Of a DNA stretch of 12,309 bases, positions 1 to 6,557 are shown piece after piece. The notes under the pieces were generated by a model. The model had not been told where the DNA came from. It did not search any database and saw only the letters and a list, made by a program, of their open reading frames with translations. This DNA comes from Elusimicrobiales bacterium (GTDB lineage: Bacteria; Elusimicrobiota; Elusimicrobia; Elusimicrobiales; UBA9959): contig JAOAEH010000063.1 of assembly GCA_026416895.1 (NCBI GenBank), forward strand, positions 1-12,309, in the 5' to 3' direction. Position 1 is the stretch's first letter, and each line of letters starts with the position of its first letter. Both the position numbers and the translations under genes were made by a program.

Positions 1-508
1 ATTTCTCATTTTGATATTTAATTCCGCTTCCCTTGTAAGGCTCTGGCAGCTTAACTTTTTTAATTCTATCAGCAAAAATTCCAACTTTTTCCTTATCTAT
101 ACCTGAAACTGTAATTGTATTTGCTTTTGGATCTAACTCCACATTTATATCAGAAGGTATATCAAGATACACTGGGTGAGAGTAACCTACAGTAAAAATA
201 AGTTTTTTTCCATCAGAGCTTTTTTCACATTTGTATCCAACGCCAACTATCTCTAATATTTTCGAAAATTTCTTAATCACTCCAACTACAGCATTGTTTA
301 TCTTCGCTCTCATAGTACCATGAAGGCTGCTTAAACCCTCTTTTTCGCGCTTAACATAAACTAAGCCATCTTTAATTTCAACAGATATTCCATCAAATAT
401 TTCTAAACTTAAAGAACCATGTGGTCCAATCACATTGACTTTCTTATCCTTTAATTCAACTTTAACTCCATCCGGTATAACTATTGGTTTATTTCCAATT
501 TTACTCAT
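1..508 (-). CDS. rplF: 50S ribosomal protein L6 (partial, C-terminus cut by window edge)
   Basis: L6 binds 23S rRNA near the base of the L7/L12 stalk and the sarcin-ricin loop of the large subunit. Reading leftward from the ATG at 508-506 gives 169 codons that start MSKIGNKPIVIPDGVKV and reach GSGIKYQNEK at the edge. The start, an internal IVGVGYK segment (about residues 85-91) and the late KGSGIKY element are typical of L6. The family is usually about 175-180 residues, so only about ten residues are missing. The ATG lies 11 nt after the rpsH stop, and its GGAGGA ribosome binding site overlaps the end of rpsH. It is the last gene of the operon visible here, and the operon very likely continues beyond the window. 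Confidence 0.96.
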   Translation of the reverse strand, partial: MSKIGNKPIVIPDGVKVELKDKKVNVIGPHGSLSLEIFDGISVEIKDGLVYVKREKEGLSSLHGTMRAKINNAVVGVIKKFSKILEIVGVGYKCEKSSDGKKLIFTVGYSHPVYLDIPSDINVELDPKANTITVSGIDKEKVGIFADRIKKVKLPEPYKGSGIKYQNEK

Positions 509-519
509 AAATAATCCTC

Positions 520-915
520 CTACCAAACTTGGCAAATAACCTCACCACCTATTCTCTCTCTTTTTGCTTTAATAGAACTCATTATCCCTTTAGAAGTTGA
601 AACTATGTTTATACCAAAAGAAGTTTTAACTCTAGGAAATTCATCATATCCTCTATATATTCTCCTTGAAGATTTTGATATTCTTTTAAATCCTAAAAAA
701 AGAGGTGTTTTATCTTCAGTATATTTAAGGGTTACTCTTATAAATTGTTTTTTTGAATTAGGTTCTTTTATAACTTTGTAATTTCCTATAAAACCTTCCT
801 CTTTTAAAACATCTAATACAGCTACATTCATTTTTGAATATGGAACATCAACTTTTTCCTTAAACCTCATTGATGCATTTTTTATCATAACAAGCATATT
901 TGAAAGCGTATCCAT
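520..915 (-). CDS. rpsH: 30S ribosomal protein S8
   Basis: S8 is a primary 16S rRNA-binding protein that organises the central domain of the small subunit. In E. coli it also represses the spc operon. The 131-residue product has the usual length. It opens with MDTLSNMLVMIKNA, equivalent to the common DPIADMLTRIRNA start, and ends GGEVICQVW, the S8 C-terminal signature. The central RVKTSFGINIVSTSKGIMS stretch (about residues 95-113) matches the family's conserved C-terminal domain. An AAGGAGG ribosome binding site lies just upstream. The stop is 11 nt before rplF and the start is 9 nt after the rpsN stop, so the three genes are surely co-transcribed. Confidence 0.98.
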   Translation of the reverse strand: MDTLSNMLVMIKNASMRFKEKVDVPYSKMNVAVLDVLKEEGFIGNYKVIKEPNSKKQFIRVTLKYTEDKTPLFLGFKRISKSSRRIYRGYDEFPRVKTSFGINIVSTSKGIMSSIKAKRERIGGEVICQVW

Positions 916-924
916 TCTGCCTCC

Positions 925-1110
925 TTACCAACTAGCCTTCTTTAATCCTGGTATAAGACCTTCGTGAGCCATTTTCCTTAAACATATTCTACACAACCCA
1001 AAATCTCTATAATATCCTCTCGGCCTTCCACATATTTGACATCTATTTCTATACCTTGTAGAAAATTTAGGCTTTTTTCTAGCTTTAGCCATCTGAGCAT
1101 ATGTAGCCAT
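925..1110 (-). CDS. rpsZ: 30S ribosomal protein S14, zinc-binding (type Z)
   Basis: S14 sits in the head of the small subunit next to S3, S10 and S19. This is the short, 61-residue zinc form. It has four cysteines at C24, C27, C40 and C43 in a CxxC...CxxC arrangement (CQICGRPRGYYRDFGLCRIC) and the conserved GLKKASW terminus. The longer, zinc-independent form is about 90-100 residues, so this copy depends on zinc. Many genomes carry a second, cysteine-free copy that is derepressed under zinc limitation; none is in this window. A strong AAGGAGG ribosome binding site precedes the ATG, and the gene lies between rplE and rpsH in standard spc order. It is often annotated rpsN. Confidence 0.98.
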   Translation of the reverse strand: MATYAQMAKARKKPKFSTRYRNRCQICGRPRGYYRDFGLCRICLRKMAHEGLIPGLKKASW

Positions 1111-1132
1111 AAATTATCCCTCCTTAAAAGTT

Positions 1133-1702
1133 TTATTTCTTTGGTTCTTTAAAAGGAAAACCAAAATATTCTAATAATTTTTTAGCTATTTTATCATCTT
1201 TAGTTGTTGTTACAATAGTTATATTCATCCCTCTAGATTTAGGAGATTTTTCTACATTCACTTCAGGAAATATAAAATGATCTCTAATACCAATATTTAG
1301 AGAGCCTCTACCATCAAACTTCGATACATCAAAACCACTAAAATCCCTAATCTTAGGAGCTGCAAGAGATATAAACCTATCCAAAAACTCATACATTCTA
1401 TTCCCTCTCAGTGTTACTTTTAATGCTATAGGCATTCCCTGTCTAAGCTTAAAATTGGAAATAGATTTTTTAGCTCTCTTAATTTGAGGCATCTGTCCAC
1501 ATATAGCAGCAAGATCTTCCTTTGCAGCTTCCAACATCTTTATATCATCCTTTGCCTCATTAACGCTCATACTTATTACAATTTTTTCAATTTTAGGAAC
1601 AGCCATTGGAGAAGTAAGATTGAGTTCATTCATCATGGCTGGTATAATTTTATCCTTGTAATATTTTTTTAATCTTGGTATATAATCAGTTTTCATATTC
1701 AT
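1133..1702 (-). CDS. rplE: 50S ribosomal protein L5
   Basis: L5 binds 5S rRNA and helix 84 of 23S rRNA in the central protuberance and contacts P-site tRNA. The frame is open upstream to 1735, but the GGAG at 1710-1713 lies 7 nt before the ATG at 1702. That start gives 189 residues (MNMKTDYIPRLKKYY), close to the usual 178-190. The upstream ATG at 1735 would add 11 residues inside rplX and is less likely. A third ATG at 1696 is too far from the ribosome binding site. Recognisable L5 segments are VPKIEKIVISMSVNEA, the KLRQGMPIALKVTLRG loop and RGMNITIVTT near the C-terminus. The ribosome binding site overlaps the rplX stop. Confidence 0.96.
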   Translation of the reverse strand: MNMKTDYIPRLKKYYKDKIIPAMMNELNLTSPMAVPKIEKIVISMSVNEAKDDIKMLEAAKEDLAAICGQMPQIKRAKKSISNFKLRQGMPIALKVTLRGNRMYEFLDRFISLAAPKIRDFSGFDVSKFDGRGSLNIGIRDHFIFPEVNVEKSPKSRGMNITIVTTTKDDKIAKKLLEYFGFPFKEPKK

Positions 1703-1713
1703 CTTAAAACTCC

Positions 1714-2031
1714 TTAAATAATTGTTTGTCCACATTTTTTACATACTCTAAATTTTCCACCTTCAGTAATACTTACCTTGATCCTTGTTGGCTTATCACA
1801 GGAAGGACATATAAGCATAACTTTAGACACATGAAGAGGAGCTTCCTTCTTTATTATCCCTCCCGGATCATTTCTTGTTGGTTTTTTATGCTTAGTAACA
1901 ATATTAACTCCACTAACAACAACTTTTATAGGTACTCCATCTTGTCTTATTACCTTTAAAATTTCCCCTTTTTTACCTTTGTCTTTACCAGATAAAACTA
2001 TAACCTTATCTTTCTTTTTAAGACCTAACAT
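1714..2031 (-). CDS. rplX: 50S ribosomal protein L24 with C-terminal zinc ribbon
   Basis: L24 is an early assembly-initiator protein that binds the 5' end of 23S rRNA. The 105-residue product has the N-terminal KOW element (KKKDKVIVLSGKDKGKKGEI, residues 5-24). This is followed by the conserved VNIVTKHKKPT and GGIIKKEAPLHVSKVML segments. The C-terminus holds two CxxC pairs, C75/C78 and C97/C100, that should bind zinc. This extension occurs in many, but not all, bacterial L24 proteins. The start at 2031 follows AAGGAG. The stop is 11 nt before rplE, and the start is 9 nt downstream of rplN. Confidence 0.98.
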   Translation of the reverse strand: MLGLKKKDKVIVLSGKDKGKKGEILKVIRQDGVPIKVVVSGVNIVTKHKKPTRNDPGGIIKKEAPLHVSKVMLICPSCDKPTRIKVSITEGGKFRVCKKCGQTII

Positions 2032-2040
2032 AAACTCTCC

Positions 2041-2409
2041 TTATAGAACCTCTGGTGCAAGAGAAATTATTTTCAAAAAGTTCTTAGCCCTCAATTCTCT
2101 AGCTACAGGGCCAAAAACTCTAGTTCCTTTAGGTTCACCAGCATTATCAATTATACAAACTGCATTATCATCGAATCTTATATAAGATCCATCAGGACGT
2201 CTTACTTCTTTCTTCACTCTTACCACAACTGCTTTTACTACATCACCTTTTTTTATATTACTCTCAGGTAATGCTTCTTTAACTGAGCAAACAACTATAT
2301 CTCCTAAAGTAGCAAATTTTTTATGACTTCCACCTTTAACTTTGAAACACATCAACTTTTTTGCTCCTGAGTTATCTGCAACATTTAACATAGTTCTCAA
2401 CTGAACCAT
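2041..2409 (-). CDS. rplN: 50S ribosomal protein L14
   Basis: L14 is a universally conserved beta-barrel protein at the subunit interface, bridging to 16S rRNA next to L19. The 122-residue length is exactly typical. The start MVQLRTMLNVADNSGAKK, the central IKKGDVVKAVVVRVKKEVRR stretch and the GTRVFGPVARELR motif near the C-terminus are characteristic. The ATG follows GGAG with a 6-nt spacer. The gene lies 28 nt downstream of rpsQ, the longest gap in the operon. I see no promoter or terminator there, although this gap corresponds to the S10/spc operon boundary of E. coli. Confidence 0.99.
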   Translation of the reverse strand: MVQLRTMLNVADNSGAKKLMCFKVKGGSHKKFATLGDIVVCSVKEALPESNIKKGDVVKAVVVRVKKEVRRPDGSYIRFDDNAVCIIDNAGEPKGTRVFGPVARELRAKNFLKIISLAPEVL

Positions 2410-2437
2410 ATCTCACTCCTTTTTGAAAATAAAATAA

Positions 2438-2707
2438 CTAATTTGAACTCTTTTTAATTATTCTATATATTCTCCATCTTTTAAGCTTAGAAAGAGGCCT
2501 ACTAGACATTATCTCAACTTCATCTCCTACTTTAGTCTGATTAAGTTCATCATGAGCGTAATATTTCTTATAACTTTTTATTACTTTTTCATAAAGAGGA
2601 TGTCGGTATGTTCTTAAAACTTTTACAACTCTAGTTTTATTCATCTTATCTGAAACAACAACACCTCTAAAAATTTGTCTTTTTCCTCGTTTTTGCTTTA
2701 ATTCCAT
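2438..2707 (-). CDS. rpsQ: 30S ribosomal protein S17
   Basis: S17 is an OB-fold primary binder of 16S rRNA in the 5' domain of the small subunit. The 89-residue product contains the typical FRGVVVSDKMNKTRVVKV first strands (residues 13-30), the HPLYEKVIKSYKKYYAHDE loop and the VGDEVEIMSSRPLSKLKRW segment, which covers the rRNA-contacting and closing strands. The ATG at 2707 is preceded by AAGGAG, 6 nt away, only 3 nt after the rpmC stop. Translation is therefore probably coupled to rpmC. Confidence 0.98.
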   Translation of the reverse strand: MELKQKRGKRQIFRGVVVSDKMNKTRVVKVLRTYRHPLYEKVIKSYKKYYAHDELNQTKVGDEVEIMSSRPLSKLKRWRIYRIIKKSSN

Positions 2708-2710
2708 ACC

Positions 2711-2929
2711 TTACTCCTTAATATTAAATGATTTTATCTTTTTTTCATTAATAATTGTTTTTACAAAAGCAATCTTTCTCCTCAAATTTCTTATCCTGAG
2801 AGGATTATCTAAAGGAGAAATCTTTTTATTAAACTTAAGCTCAAACAATTCTTTTTCCAAATCTCTTAACATTGCATTTAATTCAGCTTCATTCATATTC
2901 CTTATCGATTCCTTTTCTCTCTTTTTCAT
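2711..2929 (-). CDS. rpmC: 50S ribosomal protein L29
   Basis: L29 is a small, two-helix protein at the rim of the polypeptide exit tunnel, beside L23 and the SRP/trigger-factor docking site. From the ATG at 2929 the product is 72 residues. It contains the signature ELEKELFELKFNK-like stretch (here DLEKELFELKFNKKISPLDN) and NPLRIRNLRRKIAFVKT, followed by a lysine-rich tail. The frame is open four codons further, to a TTG at 2941. I prefer the ATG because GAGG lies 6 nt before it and the TTG has only weak upstream pairing. The first 15 or so residues are a charged extension ahead of the usual MNEAEL-like start. Confidence 0.95.
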   Translation of the reverse strand: MKKREKESIRNMNEAELNAMLRDLEKELFELKFNKKISPLDNPLRIRNLRRKIAFVKTIINEKKIKSFNIKE

Positions 2930-2943
2930 AAACCACCTCAACT

Positions 2944-3357
2944 TTACTCTTCTCTTTTCACTAATTTAGTTTTTATTGGAAGTTTAGCACTAACTCTTTT
3001 AAAAATCTCTTGAGCTGTTGCGTCATCTACACCCTCTATCTCAAACATTATTCTTCCAGGCTTTACAACCGCTACCCAATGATCTGGATCTCCTTTCCCT
3101 TTCCCCATTCTAGTTTCTGCAGGATGTTTAGTAATAGCTTTATCTGGAAATATTCTTATCCACATCTTTCCTTTTTTCTTAAGATACCTTACAATAGTTA
3201 CTCTGCATGCTTCAATTTGGCGTGCTGTAATCCATCTAGGTTCAAGTGCTTTTATACCATAATCACCAAGATGTATTTCCGTTGCGCCCTTTGAATACCC
3301 TTTTATTCTTGGGGCGGTTTGAGGCTTCCTATACTTTACTCTCTTAGGCATTAACAT
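2944..3357 (-). CDS. rplP: 50S ribosomal protein L16
   Basis: L16 lies at the A-site finger and contacts the elbow of A-site tRNA. From the ATG at 3357 the product is 137 residues and begins MLMPKRVKYRKP, a canonical L16 start. It continues with WITARQIEACRV (about residues 42-53), WIRIFPDKAITKHPAETRMG and GKGKGDPDHWVAVVKPGR. The frame stays open to 3405, inside rpsC, but the GGAG at 3364-3367 lies 6 nt upstream of 3357, which settles the start. The gene overlaps the end of rpsC by 14 nt, so its ribosome binding site lies in rpsC coding sequence. The early KQHRG-like motif of many L16 proteins reads KPQTAP here, a local divergence. Confidence 0.97.
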   Translation of the reverse strand: MLMPKRVKYRKPQTAPRIKGYSKGATEIHLGDYGIKALEPRWITARQIEACRVTIVRYLKKKGKMWIRIFPDKAITKHPAETRMGKGKGDPDHWVAVVKPGRIMFEIEGVDDATAQEIFKRVSAKLPIKTKLVKREE

Positions 3358-4099
3358 TGGAATCTCCTTTATCTTTTGAAGTCTCATTAACAAGATTACT
3401 ATCAAGTATCATTTCCTTTTCTTCTTCAAGCCTAAGTTTTCTAAGTTCCTCTTGAAGTTCTCTTGGAGTTTTTGCAAAATGAAGCTTTTTAAATATCCAA
3501 ACTTTTACACCTATCTTACCCATAATAGTATTAGCTTCAGCAAAACCATAATCTACATCTGCAGCAAATGTTTGAAGAGGCACTCTTCCTCTCCTATACC
3601 ACTCTCTCCTTGCAATCTCTGCTCCACCAAGTCTTCCAGAAACCATTACCTTTATTCCTAAAGCTCCACTAGCCATTGTTTTATCCATAGCTCTTTTACA
3701 TACTTTTTTATAAGAAGCTCTTTTTTCAAGTTGAGAAGCAATTGCTTGAGCTACAAGATTTGCATCTAATTCTGGAACTTTTATTTCATGTACATTTATA
3801 TAAACCTTTTTATTAGTCATTTTTTCCAAATCATTTTTCAAATTCTCTATATCCTGCCCTTTTCTACCTATAACAAGTCCTGGACGCGCAGTATGAATAG
3901 TAATTTTTATATAACTTCCTAATCTTTCAATAGTAATAGAACTTATTGCTGCTTGAAAAAATCTCTCTTTAATTATACTTCTTATATCATAATCTTCTCT
4001 TATAAGCTGTGGCATATCTTTTATATCAGAAACCCATCTTGATTGCCACTCTCTTATATAGCCAAGTCTTACAGCATTTGGATGAATTTTTTGTCCCAT
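3344..4099 (-). CDS. rpsC: 30S ribosomal protein S3 with acidic C-terminal tail
   Basis: S3 forms part of the mRNA entry channel on the small-subunit head. The 251-residue product starts MGQKIHPNAVRLG, a near-invariant S3 opening. A KH domain carries the GLVIGRKGQDIENL loop (about residues 74-87), and the C-terminal domain has SGRLGGAEIARREW and DYGFAEANTIMGKIGVKVW. The conserved core ends near residue 225 and is followed by a charged tail rich in Glu, Asp, Asn and Ser. Such tails vary in length between phyla. GGAG lies 7 nt before the ATG, 12 nt after rplV, and the 3' end overlaps rplP by 14 nt. Confidence 0.98.
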   Translation of the reverse strand: MGQKIHPNAVRLGYIREWQSRWVSDIKDMPQLIREDYDIRSIIKERFFQAAISSITIERLGSYIKITIHTARPGLVIGRKGQDIENLKNDLEKMTNKKVYINVHEIKVPELDANLVAQAIASQLEKRASYKKVCKRAMDKTMASGALGIKVMVSGRLGGAEIARREWYRRGRVPLQTFAADVDYGFAEANTIMGKIGVKVWIFKKLHFAKTPRELQEELRKLRLEEEKEMILDSNLVNETSKDKGDSNVNA

Positions 4100-4111
4100 A
4101 ACAATACTCCT

Positions 4112-4459
4112 TTACTTAGAATTCGTTACAACGACTTTAATATGACACATATTCCTTGTATAAGGCATTGCTCTCCCCATTGGACCTGCATGATACCTTC
4201 TTAAATATTTCATAGGACCTTGATCCACTCTAATTTCTTTTATCCAAGTATTTTTAATATCAATTTTACTACCCAATTTATTGCTCAAATTAGCACCTGC
4301 AGATTTTATAGCTTTCATTATAACATCTTTTGTCGGCGTAGAAAGGTTTTGTAAGAAATTAATAGCTTCCCAAATACTTTTACCTTTTATTAGATTACAT
4401 ATTCTTCTAACTTTATTTTGAGAATATCTTTGGTATCTTAAGTTACATACTGCATCCAT
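4112..4459 (-). CDS. rplV: 50S ribosomal protein L22
   Basis: L22 lines the nascent-peptide exit tunnel with a long beta-hairpin. The 115-residue protein has the usual length and layout: RYQRYSQNKVRRICNLIKGK at the N-terminus, AIKSAGANLSNK in the middle (the family's SAxANAENN helix), and the tunnel hairpin VDQGPMKYLRRYHAGPMGRA. It ends HIKVVVTNSK. The hairpin reads YLRRYHAGPMGRAMPYTRNM where many relatives have KRFRPRAMGRAxxIxKRT, so the tip deviates somewhat. The ATG follows AAGGAG, 10 nt after the rpsS stop. Confidence 0.97.
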   Translation of the reverse strand: MDAVCNLRYQRYSQNKVRRICNLIKGKSIWEAINFLQNLSTPTKDVIMKAIKSAGANLSNKLGSKIDIKNTWIKEIRVDQGPMKYLRRYHAGPMGRAMPYTRNMCHIKVVVTNSK

Positions 4460-4469
4460 AAAACTCTCC

Positions 4470-4754
4470 TTATGTCAATTCAGTAGATTCTTTATGAGCT
4501 GCTCCATGTCCTTTAAATGTTCTAGTAAAAGAAAACTCACCAAGTTTATGTCCAATCATTCTATCTGTTACATAAACAGGAAGAAACTTTCTTCCATTAT
4601 GTACTAAAAATGTAAATCCAACAAATTCAGGTATTATTGTAGATCTCCTTGACCATGTTTTTATAGGCTTTTTATCTCCTGTTTCAATTGCTTTTTTTAC
4701 CTTTTCTAACAGTTTTGGATCGACGTATGGACCTTTCTTTGAAGACCTTCCCAT
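4470..4754 (-). CDS. rpsS: 30S ribosomal protein S19
   Basis: S19 sits in the small-subunit head with S13 and takes part in inter-subunit bridging near A-site tRNA. The 94-residue product is typical in length and begins MGRSSKKGPYVDPKLLEKV. It contains IKTWSRRSTIIPEFVGFTF (about residues 32-50), the VHNGRKFLPVYVTDRMIGHKLGEF stretch, and FTRTFKGHGAAHK near the end. The ATG is preceded by GGGAGG with a 6-nt spacer, 23 nt after rplB. This is one of the best-conserved proteins in the operon. Confidence 0.99.
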   Translation of the reverse strand: MGRSSKKGPYVDPKLLEKVKKAIETGDKKPIKTWSRRSTIIPEFVGFTFLVHNGRKFLPVYVTDRMIGHKLGEFSFTRTFKGHGAAHKESTELT

Positions 4755-4777
4755 AAAATCCTCCCTAAAATCAAAAC

Positions 4778-5617
4778 TTACACTTTTCCTTTCCTTCTAT
4801 CCTGAACTATCATCCAATCCCATATCTTATTTTTCTTTCTTGTCTTCAAACCTTTAGAAGGTTGATTCCATGGAGACCTTGGAACATTATTACCTTTAGA
4901 TCTACCTCGTCCACCACCAAGAGGATGATCTACAGGATTCATTGCTGTGCCTCTCACTGTAGGTCTGATGCCAAGGTGTCTGGATCTACCAGCATTACCA
5001 AGTGTTATAGTATTATACTCAGCATTACCAACTCTACCAATAGTAGCAAAACAATTAGAAAGTACCTTTCTCAACTCACCGCTAGGCATCTTTAATAACA
5101 CATATTTACCTTCCTTGCCCATAACCTGAGCAGCTGTTCCTGCCGCTCTTGCAAACTGAGCACCACAACCAGGTCTCATCTCAACACAACAAACAAAAGT
5201 ACCATCTGGTATTTGAGACAACGGCATTGCATTTCCAACTTTAACGGGAATATCTTTAAGGCCGCTTACAACTTCATCTCCGACCTTCAAGCCTTCTGGT
5301 GCAACAATATATCTTTTTTCACCATCTTTATAATTTAAAAGTGCAATTCTCGCATTCCTGTTTGGATCATACTCTATTGAACTAACAACTGCTGGAACAT
5401 TATATTTATCTCTTTTAAAATCAATTATTCTATATTTCCTCTTATGTCCTCCCCCAATATGTCTTACCATAACCATACCAGTATTATTCCTTCCCCCAGT
5501 CTTCTTTAACCCTATAGTAAGACTCTTTTCAGGTTTTTCCTTTGTTATATCAGAAAAATCCTGAGTAGTGATAAACCTTCTAGAAGGAGTATATGGTTTA
5601 TACGTTTTTACAGGCAT
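4778..5617 (-). CDS. rplB: 50S ribosomal protein L2
   Basis: L2 is one of the largest and most conserved large-subunit proteins. It is needed for subunit association and peptidyl-transferase centre assembly. The 279-residue product is close to the usual 273-277. It begins MPVKTYKPYTPSRRF and has GGRNNTGMVMVRHIGGGHKR-type RNA-binding sequence near residues 41-60, followed by EYDPNRNARIALL. The late RGTAMNPVDHP motif keeps the histidine equivalent to E. coli His229 (DHP). The following residue is Leu rather than the more common His (HPLGGG for HPHGGG), and the next segment reads GRGRSKG where GEGRxxG is usual. GGAG lies 6 nt before the ATG. Confidence 0.99.
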   Translation of the reverse strand: MPVKTYKPYTPSRRFITTQDFSDITKEKPEKSLTIGLKKTGGRNNTGMVMVRHIGGGHKRKYRIIDFKRDKYNVPAVVSSIEYDPNRNARIALLNYKDGEKRYIVAPEGLKVGDEVVSGLKDIPVKVGNAMPLSQIPDGTFVCCVEMRPGCGAQFARAAGTAAQVMGKEGKYVLLKMPSGELRKVLSNCFATIGRVGNAEYNTITLGNAGRSRHLGIRPTVRGTAMNPVDHPLGGGRGRSKGNNVPRSPWNQPSKGLKTRKKNKIWDWMIVQDRRKGKV

Positions 5618-5627
5618 AATAATCTCC

Positions 5628-5912
5628 TTATTTCTTTATATCTGTATATTCAATTTTACCTTCCTTCAAAGTCACAATTGCTTTTTTCCACCCACTTCTA
5701 TATCCTTCAAATCTTCCAAGTCTTGCTTTTTTAGGTTTCATCTTTACAATTTTAACATCCTTTACTTTAACCTTAAATATTTCCTCAACTGCTTTTTTTA
5801 TTTCTATTTTATTAGCATCATTACTTACTTTAAAAAAATATTTGTTTAACTCTTTTTGATTAACACTTTTCTCTGTAAGAACTGGCTCTATAATAACCCT
5901 ATATGGATTCAT
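5628..5912 (-). CDS. rplW: 50S ribosomal protein L23
   Basis: L23 lies at the tunnel exit and is the docking site for trigger factor and SRP. The 94-residue product has the family's signature opening (IIEPVLTEKSV, residues 7-17) and the NKIEIKKAVEEIFKVKVKDV helix-strand segment. The RNA-binding KMKPKKARLGRFEGYRSGWKKAIV loop and strand follow, as in typical L23 of 90-100 residues. The start codon overlaps the rplD stop as ATGA (5909-5912), so translation is probably coupled. GGAGGAG lies just upstream, inside rplD. Confidence 0.98.
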   Translation of the reverse strand: MNPYRVIIEPVLTEKSVNQKELNKYFFKVSNDANKIEIKKAVEEIFKVKVKDVKIVKMKPKKARLGRFEGYRSGWKKAIVTLKEGKIEYTDIKK

Positions 5913-6538
5913 TTCTCCTCCAATCTTTTTGCAATAACATCTAAAGCATTCTTATCCATCAATATCACTTCAGAATTTAAAATATCATAAGCATTAACAT
6001 TTTGAGCGGAAACGTATTCAACATAAGGATAATTTCTCATAGACTTCAAAGTTGCATCATTTACTTCTGAAAGAACTACCAAAATCTTTTTATTAGCCAA
6101 AGAAAGATTGTTAATAAGAGATACAAAATTTTTTGTTTTTGGTTGTGAGAAACTAAAAACTTCAAAAATATAAACAGCATTTTCTTTTAATCTTTGAGTA
6201 AGAGCCTGCTTTAGAGCGAGTTTAAGTTTCTTTTTTGGTATATCAAGTGAATAATCTCTAGGTTTTGGACCAAAAACAACACCTCCTCCTTTCCATAAAG
6301 GTGATCTTATTGAACCTTGTCTGGATCTACCAGTATGTTTTTGTCTCCATGGTTTTCTACCTCCACCACTAACCTCTGCTCTAGTTTTAGTAGAAGCAGT
6401 CCCAACTCTTTCATTAGAAAGATAATATTTAACAACTTCATGTAAAAAATATTTATTTACTTCCTCTTCTATAAGCACATCAGGAATTTCTATTTTTCCC
6501 TTTTCTTGCGCATTCATATCATAAACTTTAACTTCCAT
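5909..6538 (-). CDS. rplD: 50S ribosomal protein L4
   Basis: L4 contributes the constriction loop of the peptide exit tunnel. In E. coli it also represses its own S10 operon by binding the leader RNA; whether it does so here is unknown. The 209-residue length is typical. The conserved loop appears as TKTRAEVSGGGRKPWRQKHT, then GRSRQGSIRSPLWKGGGVVF and GPKPRDYS (about residues 51-99). The C-terminal half has the Rossmann-like KKILVVLSEVND and NVNAYDILNSEVILMDKNAL stretches. The ATG is preceded by AAGGAGAGGAT and lies 19 nt after rplC. The stop overlaps the rplW start. Confidence 0.98.
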   Translation of the reverse strand: MEVKVYDMNAQEKGKIEIPDVLIEEEVNKYFLHEVVKYYLSNERVGTASTKTRAEVSGGGRKPWRQKHTGRSRQGSIRSPLWKGGGVVFGPKPRDYSLDIPKKKLKLALKQALTQRLKENAVYIFEVFSFSQPKTKNFVSLINNLSLANKKILVVLSEVNDATLKSMRNYPYVEYVSAQNVNAYDILNSEVILMDKNALDVIAKRLEEK

Positions 6539-6557
6539 ATCCTCTCCTTAAAAATTA

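Noticed and set aside
2410..2437. Separate spc-operon promoter or terminator between rpsQ and rplN
   Set aside because: This is the E. coli S10/spc boundary, but the 28-nt gap holds only the ribosome binding site and AT-rich sequence, with no hairpin or paired -35/-10.
2930..2941. TTG at 2941 as the rpmC start
   Set aside because: The ATG at 2929 has GAGG 6 nt upstream, whereas the TTG has only weak upstream pairing. The extra four residues are not typical of L29.
3010..3294. Plus-strand open frame inside rplP
   Set aside because: It is antisense to well-conserved L16 coding sequence, has no ribosome binding site, and its translation resembles no protein family. Similar antisense frames inside rplE, rplX, rpsC, rplB and rplW were dropped for the same reason.
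3358..3405. Upstream start at 3405 for rplP
   Set aside because: It would add 16 residues not found in L16. The ATG at 3357 has a good ribosome binding site and the canonical MLMPKR start.
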